Of a stretch of DNA of 16,661 nt, positions 1-7,481 are shown piece after piece. Position 1 is the stretch's first letter. Each line of letters begins with the position of its first letter. The stretch is from Piscirickettsiaceae bacterium (lineage in GTDB: Bacteria; Pseudomonadota; Gammaproteobacteria; Nitrosococcales; Methylophagaceae): positions 1 to 16,661 of the forward strand of contig JAUXFA010000002.1 of the NCBI GenBank assembly GCA_030620285.1. Direction: 5' to 3'. The notes beneath the pieces were generated by a model. The model did no database searches. It was not told the origin of the DNA and was given only the letters and a program-made list of their open reading frames with translations. Position numbers and translations under genes: made by a program.

Positions 1-434
1 CTGCCCATCATATGGCATTACTCGCCATGAGTCAGTTTGGTTTACTCTTAGCGAGTCTTACACCCAATTGCCAACCACTCCACTTTCCTAATGATCGTCT
101 AGGCGTAAAACCTGAGGGGATATTAGTCTGGTTACCAGATCAACAGTTATTGGCTCATGCAAGTCTTCAGCATAGCTGGGATATAACATCCGATAGCTTA
201 GCGCTCTGGTTAGCAAATGAACTTCATGCTGAGCAATTAATTCTTATCAAACAAATTGATTTAACAAATAACGCCCACATCTCGACACTCTGTGAACAAG
301 GGATCCTTGATCGCGGATTTCAACAGCTTTACACCCGAATTCCGACACCAAGTCAGATTATTCATGTCCAACATCACCAACAATTTTCTGAACGAACCAA
401 GCTTAATTCAACATCACGGCTACAACTAATATGA
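1..434 (+). CDS. Amino acid kinase family protein, C-terminal part (MfnE-like), cut by window edge
   Basis: The reading frame is already open at the window edge: codons for Ala-His-His precede the first in-window ATG at position 12. That ATG is therefore probably internal and only the last ~144 residues are seen. A segment reading SWDITSDSLALWLANEL, followed about ten residues later by LILIKQIDL, is the nucleotide-side signature of the aspartate/glutamate/uridylate kinase fold (Trp-Asp-x-Thr-Ser-Asp, then a Lys-x-x-Asp loop). In methanogens a member of this fold, MfnE, phosphorylates aminomethyl-furan-methyl phosphate in methanofuran synthesis, and related kinases occur in C1-cofactor gene sets of methylotrophic bacteria. 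The stop codon overlaps the next start as ATGA, so the two genes are almost certainly co-translated. The fold assignment is fairly firm; the MfnE-like role is inference, helped by the decarboxylase next door. Confidence 0.65.
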   Translation, partial: AHHMALLAMSQFGLLLASLTPNCQPLHFPNDRLGVKPEGILVWLPDQQLLAHASLQHSWDITSDSLALWLANELHAEQLILIKQIDLTNNAHISTLCEQGILDRGFQQLYTRIPTPSQIIHVQHHQQFSERTKLNSTSRLQLI

Positions 435-1639
435 ATGATGAGATAATCCAATTATTGTCAGCTCTTCAAGGCTATCTCAGCCAGGTAACACCTTCAGATC
501 TTCATAAATTAGAAACACCCCCTATTCTCAATCAAGCAGCTGATAACGATGTGTTATTAGCCATGCTTAGTGCTTTAATCGAGGAAGGTTCAATACACCA
601 GTCCGAGACTTGGGCTGCTCATATGACACCAACAATTTCTGCTAGCAGTCTTTTAGGCCATCTCATTGCAGGCTTACACAATGGTAATTTATTATCTCCC
701 CAAATTTATCCCCTTCTTGCCACTATAGAGCAACAAACCCTAGATTACCTGTGTAAATTATTCCAGCAGCAACATGCTCACTTTATTGCTGGCAGTAGTT
801 ATGCCAACCTAGAAGCGTTATGGCAAGCAAAACAACAATGTGCTAACTCAAATATTATCTATACCTCACGTGCTGCACACTACTCTATTGCTAAGGCATG
901 CCAGATCTTGGATCTAAAATTAGAATTCATCGATACCGATGAAAATGATCAATTATTGCCCGAACAATTACTTAAAGCCTGTAATAATCAAACTCCTTTA
1001 GCCATAGTTGCAACGGCCGGCACATCAACAATAGGAGCAATTGACCCTTTAAATGACTGCATCGCTATAGCTCAACAATTCAACGCATGGCTCCATATTG
1101 ATGCTGCCTGGGGAGGGGCGTTAATCATATTGCCCGAATATCAGTCTTTATTTGCTAAGCTGTCTCAAGCAGATTCCATCTGTTTTGATCCACATAAAGC
1201 TTGGCAACAGCCGAAACCTGCTAGTGTCTTGTTATATAAACAACCATTGAAACCAATGTTTGATATCACTATTGATTATCTGGAATGTTCACCACCAAAT
1301 AGCTTGCCAGGCTCTCGTGGCGGTGAATTATTTTTACCGCTTTGGCTGACTCTGGTGGGCAACGGTATCCATTCATTACAACAGCAGGTCCAATCACGCT
1401 TGCAACAAGCACAGCTATTTTATGAGCACTTAAAACAACGTACTAACTGGATTATTTATCCCTCTTCTACAGGAATAGTCTGTTTTCATATTGATGACTC
1501 TACCGATTTAACAGCTTTAGTCGATGAAGGTATATTTTCGCAAGCTACCGTATCAGGTGAGAAAGTTTATCGCGCCGTTTTTGCAGATCCAATAACTAAA
1601 TCCGCAGCGCTAATTACGGTGCTTGAACCGTACTTTTAA
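431..1639 (+). CDS. Group II pyridoxal-5'-phosphate-dependent decarboxylase (possible tyrosine/aromatic amino acid decarboxylase)
   Basis: 402 residues, a fold-type I PLP enzyme. The cofactor-binding residues are visible: His150 in a His-Tyr-Ser-x-x-Lys-Ala motif (stacks on PLP), the TAGTST-x-GAID loop around 195-205, Asp224 in HIDAAWGG (pairs with the pyridine nitrogen), and Lys256 in FDPHKAW (Schiff base). The N-terminal half (about 64-115) has the His-Met-x-Pro and L-x-x-L-x-x-x-L-x-N-x-N pattern of the aromatic amino acid/glutamate/diaminobutyrate decarboxylase group. The length is close to archaeal tyrosine decarboxylase MfnA (about 396 residues) and shorter than most group II enzymes. 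It starts at an ATG overlapping the upstream kinase stop (ATGA). If the pair is a methylofuran module, this enzyme would make tyramine from tyrosine. That is inferred; the substrate cannot be read from the sequence. Its last 26 bases overlap the 3' end of the convergent damX-like gene. Confidence 0.85.
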   Translation: MNDEIIQLLSALQGYLSQVTPSDLHKLETPPILNQAADNDVLLAMLSALIEEGSIHQSETWAAHMTPTISASSLLGHLIAGLHNGNLLSPQIYPLLATIEQQTLDYLCKLFQQQHAHFIAGSSYANLEALWQAKQQCANSNIIYTSRAAHYSIAKACQILDLKLEFIDTDENDQLLPEQLLKACNNQTPLAIVATAGTSTIGAIDPLNDCIAIAQQFNAWLHIDAAWGGALIILPEYQSLFAKLSQADSICFDPHKAWQQPKPASVLLYKQPLKPMFDITIDYLECSPPNSLPGSRGGELFLPLWLTLVGNGIHSLQQQVQSRLQQAQLFYEHLKQRTNWIIYPSSTGIVCFHIDDSTDLTALVDEGIFSQATVSGEKVYRAVFADPITKSAALITVLEPYF

Positions 1640-3056
1640 TTTGTTTTTGTACACTATCAAATCGACGTAACCAAGATGGTAAGGTATTCAGCGGTGTCGG
1701 CCAGTCCTTACTAGCTGCTAATGCATCTTGTTTGCTGTCAAATACACCATAGATAACCGCATACCAAGCCCGACCATTACGCATACTGTCAAACATAGCC
1801 ACATCACCTTCCAGTGAATATTTATTAATAAATTCAATGACTTCTTGTTTGTCCCAAGAGCCCATTAATTGGAATGTATACTGAGAACCTTGATGTTGCA
1901 ATATCCAGTCTTGCTGGTGAGTATCTGCTATTGAGGACTTATCAGCAATAATAGCGTGTTCTACTGCTAATGGTTCAACATCATGTTGCTGTTCTAATAC
2001 CGACTCTACTTGTGCTATTTCAGATAATAAACTAGTCAATTCCTCACGTTGAGCTTGCTCATTGGTTTTAACATTGTCATCTTCCACCACAACCATCGCA
2101 AGTTCAGCATCTTCCGTCATATCAATTACACTTTGTTCAACAATCTCACCATTCTTCGGTGATGGTGTTAGCCATTGATTAAGTTGATTTTGATAGCGTA
2201 ACAGCAATGCAAATAATACAATTAAGCTTACTACTCCAAACCATCTGATTCCTACTTTCAATAAAGAAAAATCAAATGATGATGATTTTAAAGATGTTGG
2301 CTGTAATCCTAATAACTGTTGATGTGCCAATTGATTAATCAATGCAGGGTTACCAGCTGATAATCGATAAAATTGTTGCACATCTTTATCACTAAAAGGG
2401 TTCTCACCTTGGTAGCCAACACTAGTCAATCGAAACATTAAATAAGCCGAAATATCTTGTTCTATCATGGCAGGTAAATCAACCATTTGTATACGATACT
2501 GCACCGACTCTGCTAAAGAAATATCACTATTGGTGGCAATAACAGTCTGTAGTAAATAGTCCTCTCCATCTTGCCATCCTAACCAATGTGATAATGTCAT
2601 TAATGATTGTTCTGATAAATTCTGACCATTATCGAGCAACAACAATGGTCTGATGTTGATTCTTCTAAGCTGCGTAAGTCTATTTTTCAATATATTAGTC
2701 AGATCATCACTTGCCCCAATTTCAGATTTATCTAAGCCTAATTGTCGTAGACACGATACCAACGTTTCATTAGTATTAAATTGTGCCTCCCCTTCTACAT
2801 GACAAACCCTCAACTCATCTCCAGCACGTTGTTGTAGCTGAAAAAGTAATGTTGTTTTTCCGAGACCATCTTGCGCGACAACCAGTCCAATTTTATCAGT
2901 GGATCTGACTAAGTGGCGCAATAAATTTAGCCTATGCTCAGATTGAGCACCACTATAATACGACTCAATATTATTAACCGTATGAAAAGGAGCAGACTGT
3001 AAAGCTAACCGAGAAATATAGGATGGTTCGGTAGTAGAAGTCTCAAGTTCAGTCAT
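1614..3056 (-). CDS. damX: DamX-like cell-division protein: degenerate AAA/ExeA-type ATPase domain, one membrane segment, C-terminal SPOR domain
   Basis: 480 residues. Residues about 20-250 form an ExeA/GspA-like P-loop domain with a Walker A region AQDGLGKTT (61-69) and a Walker B region LLLLDNGQNL (138-147). Residues 268-287 are a single hydrophobic membrane segment. Residues 290-380 are an acidic, Gln/Glu-rich linker, and 383-473 a SPOR domain ending in SWLRRFDSVQ, much like DamX. SPOR domains bind denuded glycan strands at the division septum, so the C-terminus should be periplasmic and the ATPase-like domain cytoplasmic. The first Walker A glycine is Ala61 and the usual catalytic Walker B glutamate is Asn143, so nucleotide hydrolysis is doubtful. 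It is the last gene of aroK-aroB-damX, starting 11 bases after aroB. The aroB stop TAG is part of the TAGGA that probably serves as its ribosome-binding site. Placement and domain order fit the gammaproteobacterial damX. Confidence 0.85.
   Translation of the reverse strand: MTELETSTTEPSYISRLALQSAPFHTVNNIESYYSGAQSEHRLNLLRHLVRSTDKIGLVVAQDGLGKTTLLFQLQQRAGDELRVCHVEGEAQFNTNETLVSCLRQLGLDKSEIGASDDLTNILKNRLTQLRRINIRPLLLLDNGQNLSEQSLMTLSHWLGWQDGEDYLLQTVIATNSDISLAESVQYRIQMVDLPAMIEQDISAYLMFRLTSVGYQGENPFSDKDVQQFYRLSAGNPALINQLAHQQLLGLQPTSLKSSSFDFSLLKVGIRWFGVVSLIVLFALLLRYQNQLNQWLTPSPKNGEIVEQSVIDMTEDAELAMVVVEDDNVKTNEQAQREELTSLLSEIAQVESVLEQQHDVEPLAVEHAIIADKSSIADTHQQDWILQHQGSQYTFQLMGSWDKQEVIEFINKYSLEGDVAMFDSMRNGRAWYAVIYGVFDSKQDALAASKDWPTPLNTLPSWLRRFDSVQKQIKSTVQAP
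1615..1648 (+). terminator. Candidate intrinsic terminator inside the convergent gene overlap
   Basis: TACGGT (1615-1620) pairs with ACCGTA (1627-1632) around a 6-base loop. CTTTTAA and then TTTGTTTTT follow on the plus strand. The U-rich tract lies only on the plus-strand side, so it would stop transcripts of the decarboxylase operon. The 6-bp stem is short and only half GC, so this is a moderate candidate. The hairpin lies in the last codons of the decarboxylase and in the last codons of the opposing damX-like gene. Confidence 0.4.
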
Positions 3057-3067
3057 GACATCAGATC

Positions 3068-4153
3068 CTAGTGCGATTGTTGAAAGAACTCCAGCGTTTC
3101 TACCAATTTAGCCTTATCATAATCATCACTGATAATAGCTTTACCAATACCTTTGAGCAATACCAAGCGAATACGGCCATCTTGAACTTTTTTATCGACT
3201 GCCATCAGTCCCATAAATTGATCGACTGACATCTCGTCTGGCGTGCTGGTAGGCAATCCCGCAGAAATTAACATTTTACGGATCCTATTAACCATATCAC
3301 CCTCTATCCAGCCCATACGTTGTGACAAATCTGCAGCCATCATCATCCCCACCGCAATCGCTTCACCATGCAGCCAATTACCGTAACCCATACCTGTTTC
3401 AATCGCATGACCGAAAGTGTGTCCAAAGTTAAGCAATGCACGCATGCCATGCTCTAATTCATCGTCCGCAACAATACTCGCCTTATCTCGACAAGAGCGT
3501 TCAATTACTTCAGCCAATACAGCTGCATCACGTGCCCGCAGTGCAGCCATATTTTGTTCTAGCCAACCAAAAAACTCAGCATCATTAATCAAGCCATATT
3601 TAATGACCTCAGCTAAACCAGAGGATAGCTGCTTATCATCTAAGGTATCCAATGTTTTGGTATCAGCAATCACACATTGTGGCTGATAAAATGCACCTAT
3701 CATATTTTTTCCAAGCGGATGGTTAACGGCAGTTTTTCCGCCCACAGATGAATCAACTTGTGACAAAAGTGTTGTTGGTATCTGTATAAACGGCACGCCA
3801 CGCTGATAACAAGCGGCTGCAAAACCTGTCATATCTCCAACAACACCGCCTCCTAGAGCAATTAAAGTAACCTGTCTTGAGAAATGTGCTTTGAGTAAAC
3901 CATCAAACACCTGATTCAATACTTCAAGAGTCTTATATTGTTCACCATCCGGCAAAATAACTGATTCACATTGATAATCAGCTAATACCGCCAAAATATT
4001 CTGTAAATACAAGGGAGCAATTGTCGTATTTGTAACGATGACAACTTCTTTATTAACAATATGCTGCGTTAATAGTTCCATTTGTAACAGTAGGTTTTCC
4101 CCAATATAAATAGGGTAACTACGTTCACCAAGTGCAACTTGTAAAGTTTTCAT
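3068..4153 (-). CDS. aroB: 3-dehydroquinate synthase
   Basis: 361 residues, normal full length. It converts DAHP to 3-dehydroquinate with NAD+ and a divalent metal (second step of the shikimate pathway, cytoplasm). Family motifs are intact: PDGEQYKT (68-75), [13 protein letters not shown] (99-111) for NAD binding, [17 protein letters not shown] (134-150), and metal ligands Glu182 (GLAEVIKYG), His245 ([10 protein letters not shown]) and His262 (LHGEAIAVG). The ATG start lies 6 bases after the aroK stop; an AGG about 13 bases upstream is a weak ribosome-binding site, so translational coupling to aroK is likely. The aroK-aroB-damX order is standard for Gammaproteobacteria. Very secure. Confidence 0.98.
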   Translation of the reverse strand: MKTLQVALGERSYPIYIGENLLLQMELLTQHIVNKEVVIVTNTTIAPLYLQNILAVLADYQCESVILPDGEQYKTLEVLNQVFDGLLKAHFSRQVTLIALGGGVVGDMTGFAAACYQRGVPFIQIPTTLLSQVDSSVGGKTAVNHPLGKNMIGAFYQPQCVIADTKTLDTLDDKQLSSGLAEVIKYGLINDAEFFGWLEQNMAALRARDAAVLAEVIERSCRDKASIVADDELEHGMRALLNFGHTFGHAIETGMGYGNWLHGEAIAVGMMMAADLSQRMGWIEGDMVNRIRKMLISAGLPTSTPDEMSVDQFMGLMAVDKKVQDGRIRLVLLKGIGKAIISDDYDKAKLVETLEFFQQSH

Positions 4154-4159
4154 TAATTG

Positions 4160-4681
4160 TTATTTGCCTAAATTTTCTAATTGTTTGATTAAACCAGACA
4201 CAACATGCTGGATAGAATGTTCCCCTGTCCGCAATACAACATCAGCCACATCGCGATATAAAGGATCTCGACTTGCCAATAAAGCTGCGATTTGTTGCTT
4301 TGGATCATCTGTTTGCAAAAGCGGTCTGCTTTTATCTTTTGCGGTCCGTCGTAATAACTGCTCTTCAGATGCCGATAAATAGACTACATGGCCTCGCGAA
4401 CGCAATATTCGACGATTTTCTTCTGCTAAAATAGCACCTCCACCCGTGGCTAAAACAATATCTTTATGCGCTGTTAATTCAGCAATTGCCTTTTTCTCCC
4501 GCTCGCGGAAACCCGCCTCACCTTCCATTTCAAAGATCCATGAAATTGATACGCCAGTACGATCCTCAATATCTCTATCACTATCATAAAAATCACGACC
4601 TAGCGCTTTGGCAAGGTGCCTACCAACAGTTGATTTACCTGCGCCCATGGGGCCGACAAGGAATATATTACCTGAAATCAC
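4160..4681 (-). CDS. aroK: Shikimate kinase
   Basis: 173 residues, usual for AroK. It phosphorylates shikimate at the 3-OH with ATP. Visible motifs: Walker A GPMGAGKST (10-18), the shikimate-binding DSD (33-35), Arg59 in GFRE, the GGG triplet at 80-82, and lid arginine Arg119 in KDKSRPLL. The protein begins MISGNIFLVG, matching the family N-terminus, and the start codon is GTG. An ATG seven bases upstream is in another frame. The bases before the start read TGGGATAATGAAAA: GGGAT could act as a weak ribosome-binding site, or TGG-GATAAT could be an extended -10 promoter element. Upstream lies the pilQ terminator, so aroK seems to head a separate unit (aroK-aroB-damX) rather than being fully fused to the pil operon. 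Confidence 0.97.
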   Translation of the reverse strand: MISGNIFLVGPMGAGKSTVGRHLAKALGRDFYDSDRDIEDRTGVSISWIFEMEGEAGFREREKKAIAELTAHKDIVLATGGGAILAEENRRILRSRGHVVYLSASEEQLLRRTAKDKSRPLLQTDDPKQQIAALLASRDPLYRDVADVVLRTGEHSIQHVVSGLIKQLENLGK

Positions 4682-4686
4682 TTTTC

Positions 4687-4695
4687 ATTATCCCA
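4687..4695 (-). promoter_or_regulatory. Possible extended -10 promoter directly before aroK
   Basis: On the minus strand TGG-GATAAT occupies 4695-4687 (extended -10 TGn, then 5 of 6 matches to TATAAT). A start site 6-8 bases downstream would fall on or next to the aroK GTG codon (4681), giving a leaderless or nearly leaderless mRNA. No recognisable -35 element exists, as the terminator T-tract lies at that distance. Speculative. Confidence 0.25.
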
Positions 4696-4709
4696 CTTCT
4701 GTACTGTAC

Positions 4710-4738
4710 AAAAAAAAGCCGGACGATAAAGTCCGGCT
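4710..4738 (-). terminator. Rho-independent terminator of the pilMNOPQ operon
   Basis: A perfect 8-bp GC-rich stem, AGCCGGAC (4717-4724) with GTCCGGCT (4731-4738), encloses a 6-base loop. On the minus strand eight T residues follow (4717-4710). It begins 26 bases after the pilQ stop and ends about 28 bases before the aroK start. The T-tract is on the minus side only, so it serves pilQ. Confidence 0.92.
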
Positions 4739-4764
4739 CTTAACAACGTCACTTTAATTCTAAC

Positions 4765-6885
4765 TTAAAACTTAAGACTCTCTTTAATAATTTTTGGCGT
4801 AACAAAAACTAATAATTCACGTTGTGTATCTTCATTGCTCGTTGTTTTGAATAGGAAGCCAACATAGGGCAAGTCTCCAAAGAAAGGTACTCTGGTTGAG
4901 CCTGTTAATTTTTTCTGCTCATAAATCCCACCCAATACTACCGTTTCGCCATTATCCACTAATACTTGAGTTTTTATAGAACGAGTATCAATGCTGGGTA
5001 CGCCAGCAAAAATTTGGCCCACTTCATCCTTATTCACTTCTAGATCCATAATAATATGATCATCTGGCGTAATTTGTGGCGTCACATCTAGCTTCAATAC
5101 CGCTTCTTTAAATGACACCGAAGTCGCACCACTTGAGCTTGCTTCTTGATAAGGTATCTCAGTACCCTGCTCAATTGTTGCTTGTTGTTGATTTGATGTA
5201 ACCACCCGAGGGCTTGAAATAATTTCCCCTTTGCCTTCTGCTTGCATCGCCGATAATTCTAATTCAAGTACAGCACCAAGTGGCAGTTTTGCCAAAGCTA
5301 AAGCAATGGAGCCGGCGGGGTTTGTCACCGGCAAATCTACATTTAACCGATCTGCTTGCTCTAATACTTCACCGTTCAATAATTGTGTTGTCCCATTTAA
5401 TGTTCCTGATGTGGCTTTATTTGTAATATCGCTGCCCCCATGAACTTGTCCTGATGCACCAAATCGAACACCTAACTCTTTAGTAAAATCATTATTGGCA
5501 ATCACAATTCTTGATTCGATCAATACCTGACGCACCGGAATATCTAACTTTTCAATTAATTTTCTAATCTGTACTAACTGATCAGCTGTATCGCGTAACA
5601 ATAATGAGTTAGTTCGATTATCGACCGTCACACTACCTCTTTCTGATAAAAAACCTGTGACATCACCACCAGCGCTGCTATCAGAATCACTCGCAAGAAT
5701 AACAGCTAAATCAGACGCTTTTGCAAAGTTAATTTCCAACACTTCCGAATAAAGCGATTCTAATTCAATTAGTTGTTTTTGTGCCGCTAACTCTTGCGCC
5801 TCACGAGCTGCTATTTCTGCAGCCGGTGCAACTAACATGACATTGCCACTTCGGCGTTCTGCCAAACCTTTAGTTTTGAGGATAATATCTAAAGCTTGAT
5901 CCCAAGGCACATTCTTTAGTCTTAACGTTACATTGCCGGTGACCGTGTCACTGGTGACTAAATTGAGTCCGGTAAAATCTGCTAATAATTGCAATACCGC
6001 ACGTACTTCAATATTCTGGAAATTCAGTGATAACTTTTCACCTTTATAACCAAACTGATCTTTTTTAGCCGTTGCTCGCAAGTCTTTTACGACTGGTTTC
6101 ACTTCAACAACCAAGGTATTATCTGATTGGTAGGCTAGGTGTTCAAATTTACCCGAAGTTGACAGCATTAATCGTGTATTACCAGCATTTTGTTCACTAT
6201 CAATAATCTGAACCGGCGTTGCAAAATCAATCACATCTAAGCGTCTATGTAATCTTTCAGGAAGTGATACTCCGACCAAATCAACAACAATATTCTCTCT
6301 TTCTTGTCGCACATCAACCACGGCACCAATATCGCTCATCTCTATTGTTATCCTTGCTTCACCATTCTCGCCACGGCGAAAATCAATATCCGTAACTTCA
6401 TGGTCACCATTGCCAGTTTGGGCTACACGCTGGCTACCACTAACAGTAACTAATACAATATTGCCATCCTGCTCAACCGTATAAGGAGCCTTTTGAACTA
6501 GGTTGATCACCATTCGTGTTCGATCGCCAGCTTCAACGGTCGAAATACTGCTCATCACGCCAATATTGATTTGTTGTGTTTTTTTATCCAACTGGTTATG
6601 TACACCTACAAAATCTAGTACAACTCTAGCAGGATCATCTATAGAAAAACTATTTGGCTGCCCAACAGGCTCCGAAAATGTCAGCACAATTTGAGCCTTA
6701 TCTCCTGGTAAAGATGAATAATCAATAGACTGCAAATCCGCCGCAGAAGCATTCGCCATTGACATCAAAAATAGACTAATCACCGTAGCTATCACCGATA
6801 TATAGCCCAGCAATGATTGTGATAGCTGATTTTGAGATATTTCTAATTGTTGTTTTTTCATCATTATTCCATATTCGCTAGTCAT
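4765..6885 (-). CDS. pilQ: Type IV pilus secretin PilQ
   Basis: About 706 residues; forms the multimeric outer-membrane channel through which the type IV pilus passes. Order of parts (numbered from the ATG at 6885): a signal peptide with an unusually long polar N-region and hydrophobic stretch about 26-45, cleavage probably after ANASA; a first AMIN domain about 53-128; a second AMIN domain about 155-245 (peptidoglycan binding); a secretin/TonB short N-terminal domain about 262-340 with NVPWDQALDIIL; an N1-type ring domain about 375-450; and the secretin pore about 455-706 with SSPRVVTSNQQ, VTPQITPDD, VVLGGIYE and FFGDLPYVGFLF. The start is uncertain: a TTG at 6894 is only 3 bases from the AGG site, while ATGs at 6885, 6864 and 6861 are in frame. 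6885 gives a 12-base spacing from AGG; 6861 gives the more usual MKKQQ signal-peptide start. Last gene of pilMNOPQ. Confidence 0.95.
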   Translation of the reverse strand: MTSEYGIMMKKQQLEISQNQLSQSLLGYISVIATVISLFLMSMANASAADLQSIDYSSLPGDKAQIVLTFSEPVGQPNSFSIDDPARVVLDFVGVHNQLDKKTQQINIGVMSSISTVEAGDRTRMVINLVQKAPYTVEQDGNIVLVTVSGSQRVAQTGNGDHEVTDIDFRRGENGEARITIEMSDIGAVVDVRQERENIVVDLVGVSLPERLHRRLDVIDFATPVQIIDSEQNAGNTRLMLSTSGKFEHLAYQSDNTLVVEVKPVVKDLRATAKKDQFGYKGEKLSLNFQNIEVRAVLQLLADFTGLNLVTSDTVTGNVTLRLKNVPWDQALDIILKTKGLAERRSGNVMLVAPAAEIAAREAQELAAQKQLIELESLYSEVLEINFAKASDLAVILASDSDSSAGGDVTGFLSERGSVTVDNRTNSLLLRDTADQLVQIRKLIEKLDIPVRQVLIESRIVIANNDFTKELGVRFGASGQVHGGSDITNKATSGTLNGTTQLLNGEVLEQADRLNVDLPVTNPAGSIALALAKLPLGAVLELELSAMQAEGKGEIISSPRVVTSNQQQATIEQGTEIPYQEASSSGATSVSFKEAVLKLDVTPQITPDDHIIMDLEVNKDEVGQIFAGVPSIDTRSIKTQVLVDNGETVVLGGIYEQKKLTGSTRVPFFGDLPYVGFLFKTTSNEDTQRELLVFVTPKIIKESLKF

Positions 6886-6900
6886 ATTATTCAACTGCCT

Positions 6901-7440
6901 TTAATTTACATCCACTACAGAAAGAGAAGATTCACGCTCTATATATCTATTAGCACCATCAGGTACGATCTCTTTCACGGTTAATTCTGTTTCACTGACC
7001 ACCAGAACCTCACCATGATGCTCCCCCATATAATTACCAACCTGCACCCGATGAATCACACCATCGGAAGCGCGTATCAATGCCGATATCCCATCTTTTT
7101 CTAATGTCCCAACAAACTGTAATTCACTTAAACTAAAGGATTCAAGAGCTTCTTTTAGGCGATGCTGATCCGGACGAATACCATTATCCTCTGGAATCGG
7201 TTCATCTTCTATCACGGCTAATTCAACAACTGTCGGAACAAATGGGTCTCGCAATTCTGTAGCAGAATATGAAAACTTCTCATAGGGTTTCATTACCGGA
7301 ACCGGTTCAATGTTAGGTTTTTGTTGTGCTTGCACTGCAGCAACATAACTAGCCAAATCTTCTTTTCCCTGTTGACAAGCGGTCAACAACACAGCTAAAG
7401 ACAATATCAATAATTTGATTACAGTGGTCATATTACTCAT
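6901..7440 (-). CDS. pilP: Type IV pilus inner-membrane/periplasmic lipoprotein PilP
   Basis: 179 residues. A short signal sequence ends in lipobox LTAC with Cys22 as lipidation site. It is followed by a Pro-rich, probably disordered linker (38-65) containing the ELRDPF motif that marks PilP, then a small beta domain (about 108-170, LQFVGTLEKDG... VQVGNYMGEHHGEV) that contacts the PilQ N-domains. PilP links the PilN/PilO inner-membrane complex to PilQ. The ATG at 7440 lies only 2-3 bases after AAGGG; an in-frame ATG at 7431 is better spaced and would shorten the protein by three residues without changing the lipobox. It starts 41 bases after the pilO stop and ends 15 bases before the chosen pilQ ATG. 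Confidence 0.93.
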   Translation of the reverse strand: MSNMTTVIKLLILSLAVLLTACQQGKEDLASYVAAVQAQQKPNIEPVPVMKPYEKFSYSATELRDPFVPTVVELAVIEDEPIPEDNGIRPDQHRLKEALESFSLSELQFVGTLEKDGISALIRASDGVIHRVQVGNYMGEHHGEVLVVSETELTVKEIVPDGANRYIERESSLSVVDVN

Positions 7441-7481
7441 AGCCCTTACTCATATATTCTTTCATAATACCAATACCAATT

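Noticed and set aside
3417..3686. Plus-strand open frame of 89 codons inside aroB
   Set aside because: Antisense shadow of a highly conserved aroB segment.
4486..4743. Plus-strand open frame of 85 codons covering the aroK start and the terminator
   Set aside because: Antisense to aroK and running through a terminator hairpin; no family resemblance.
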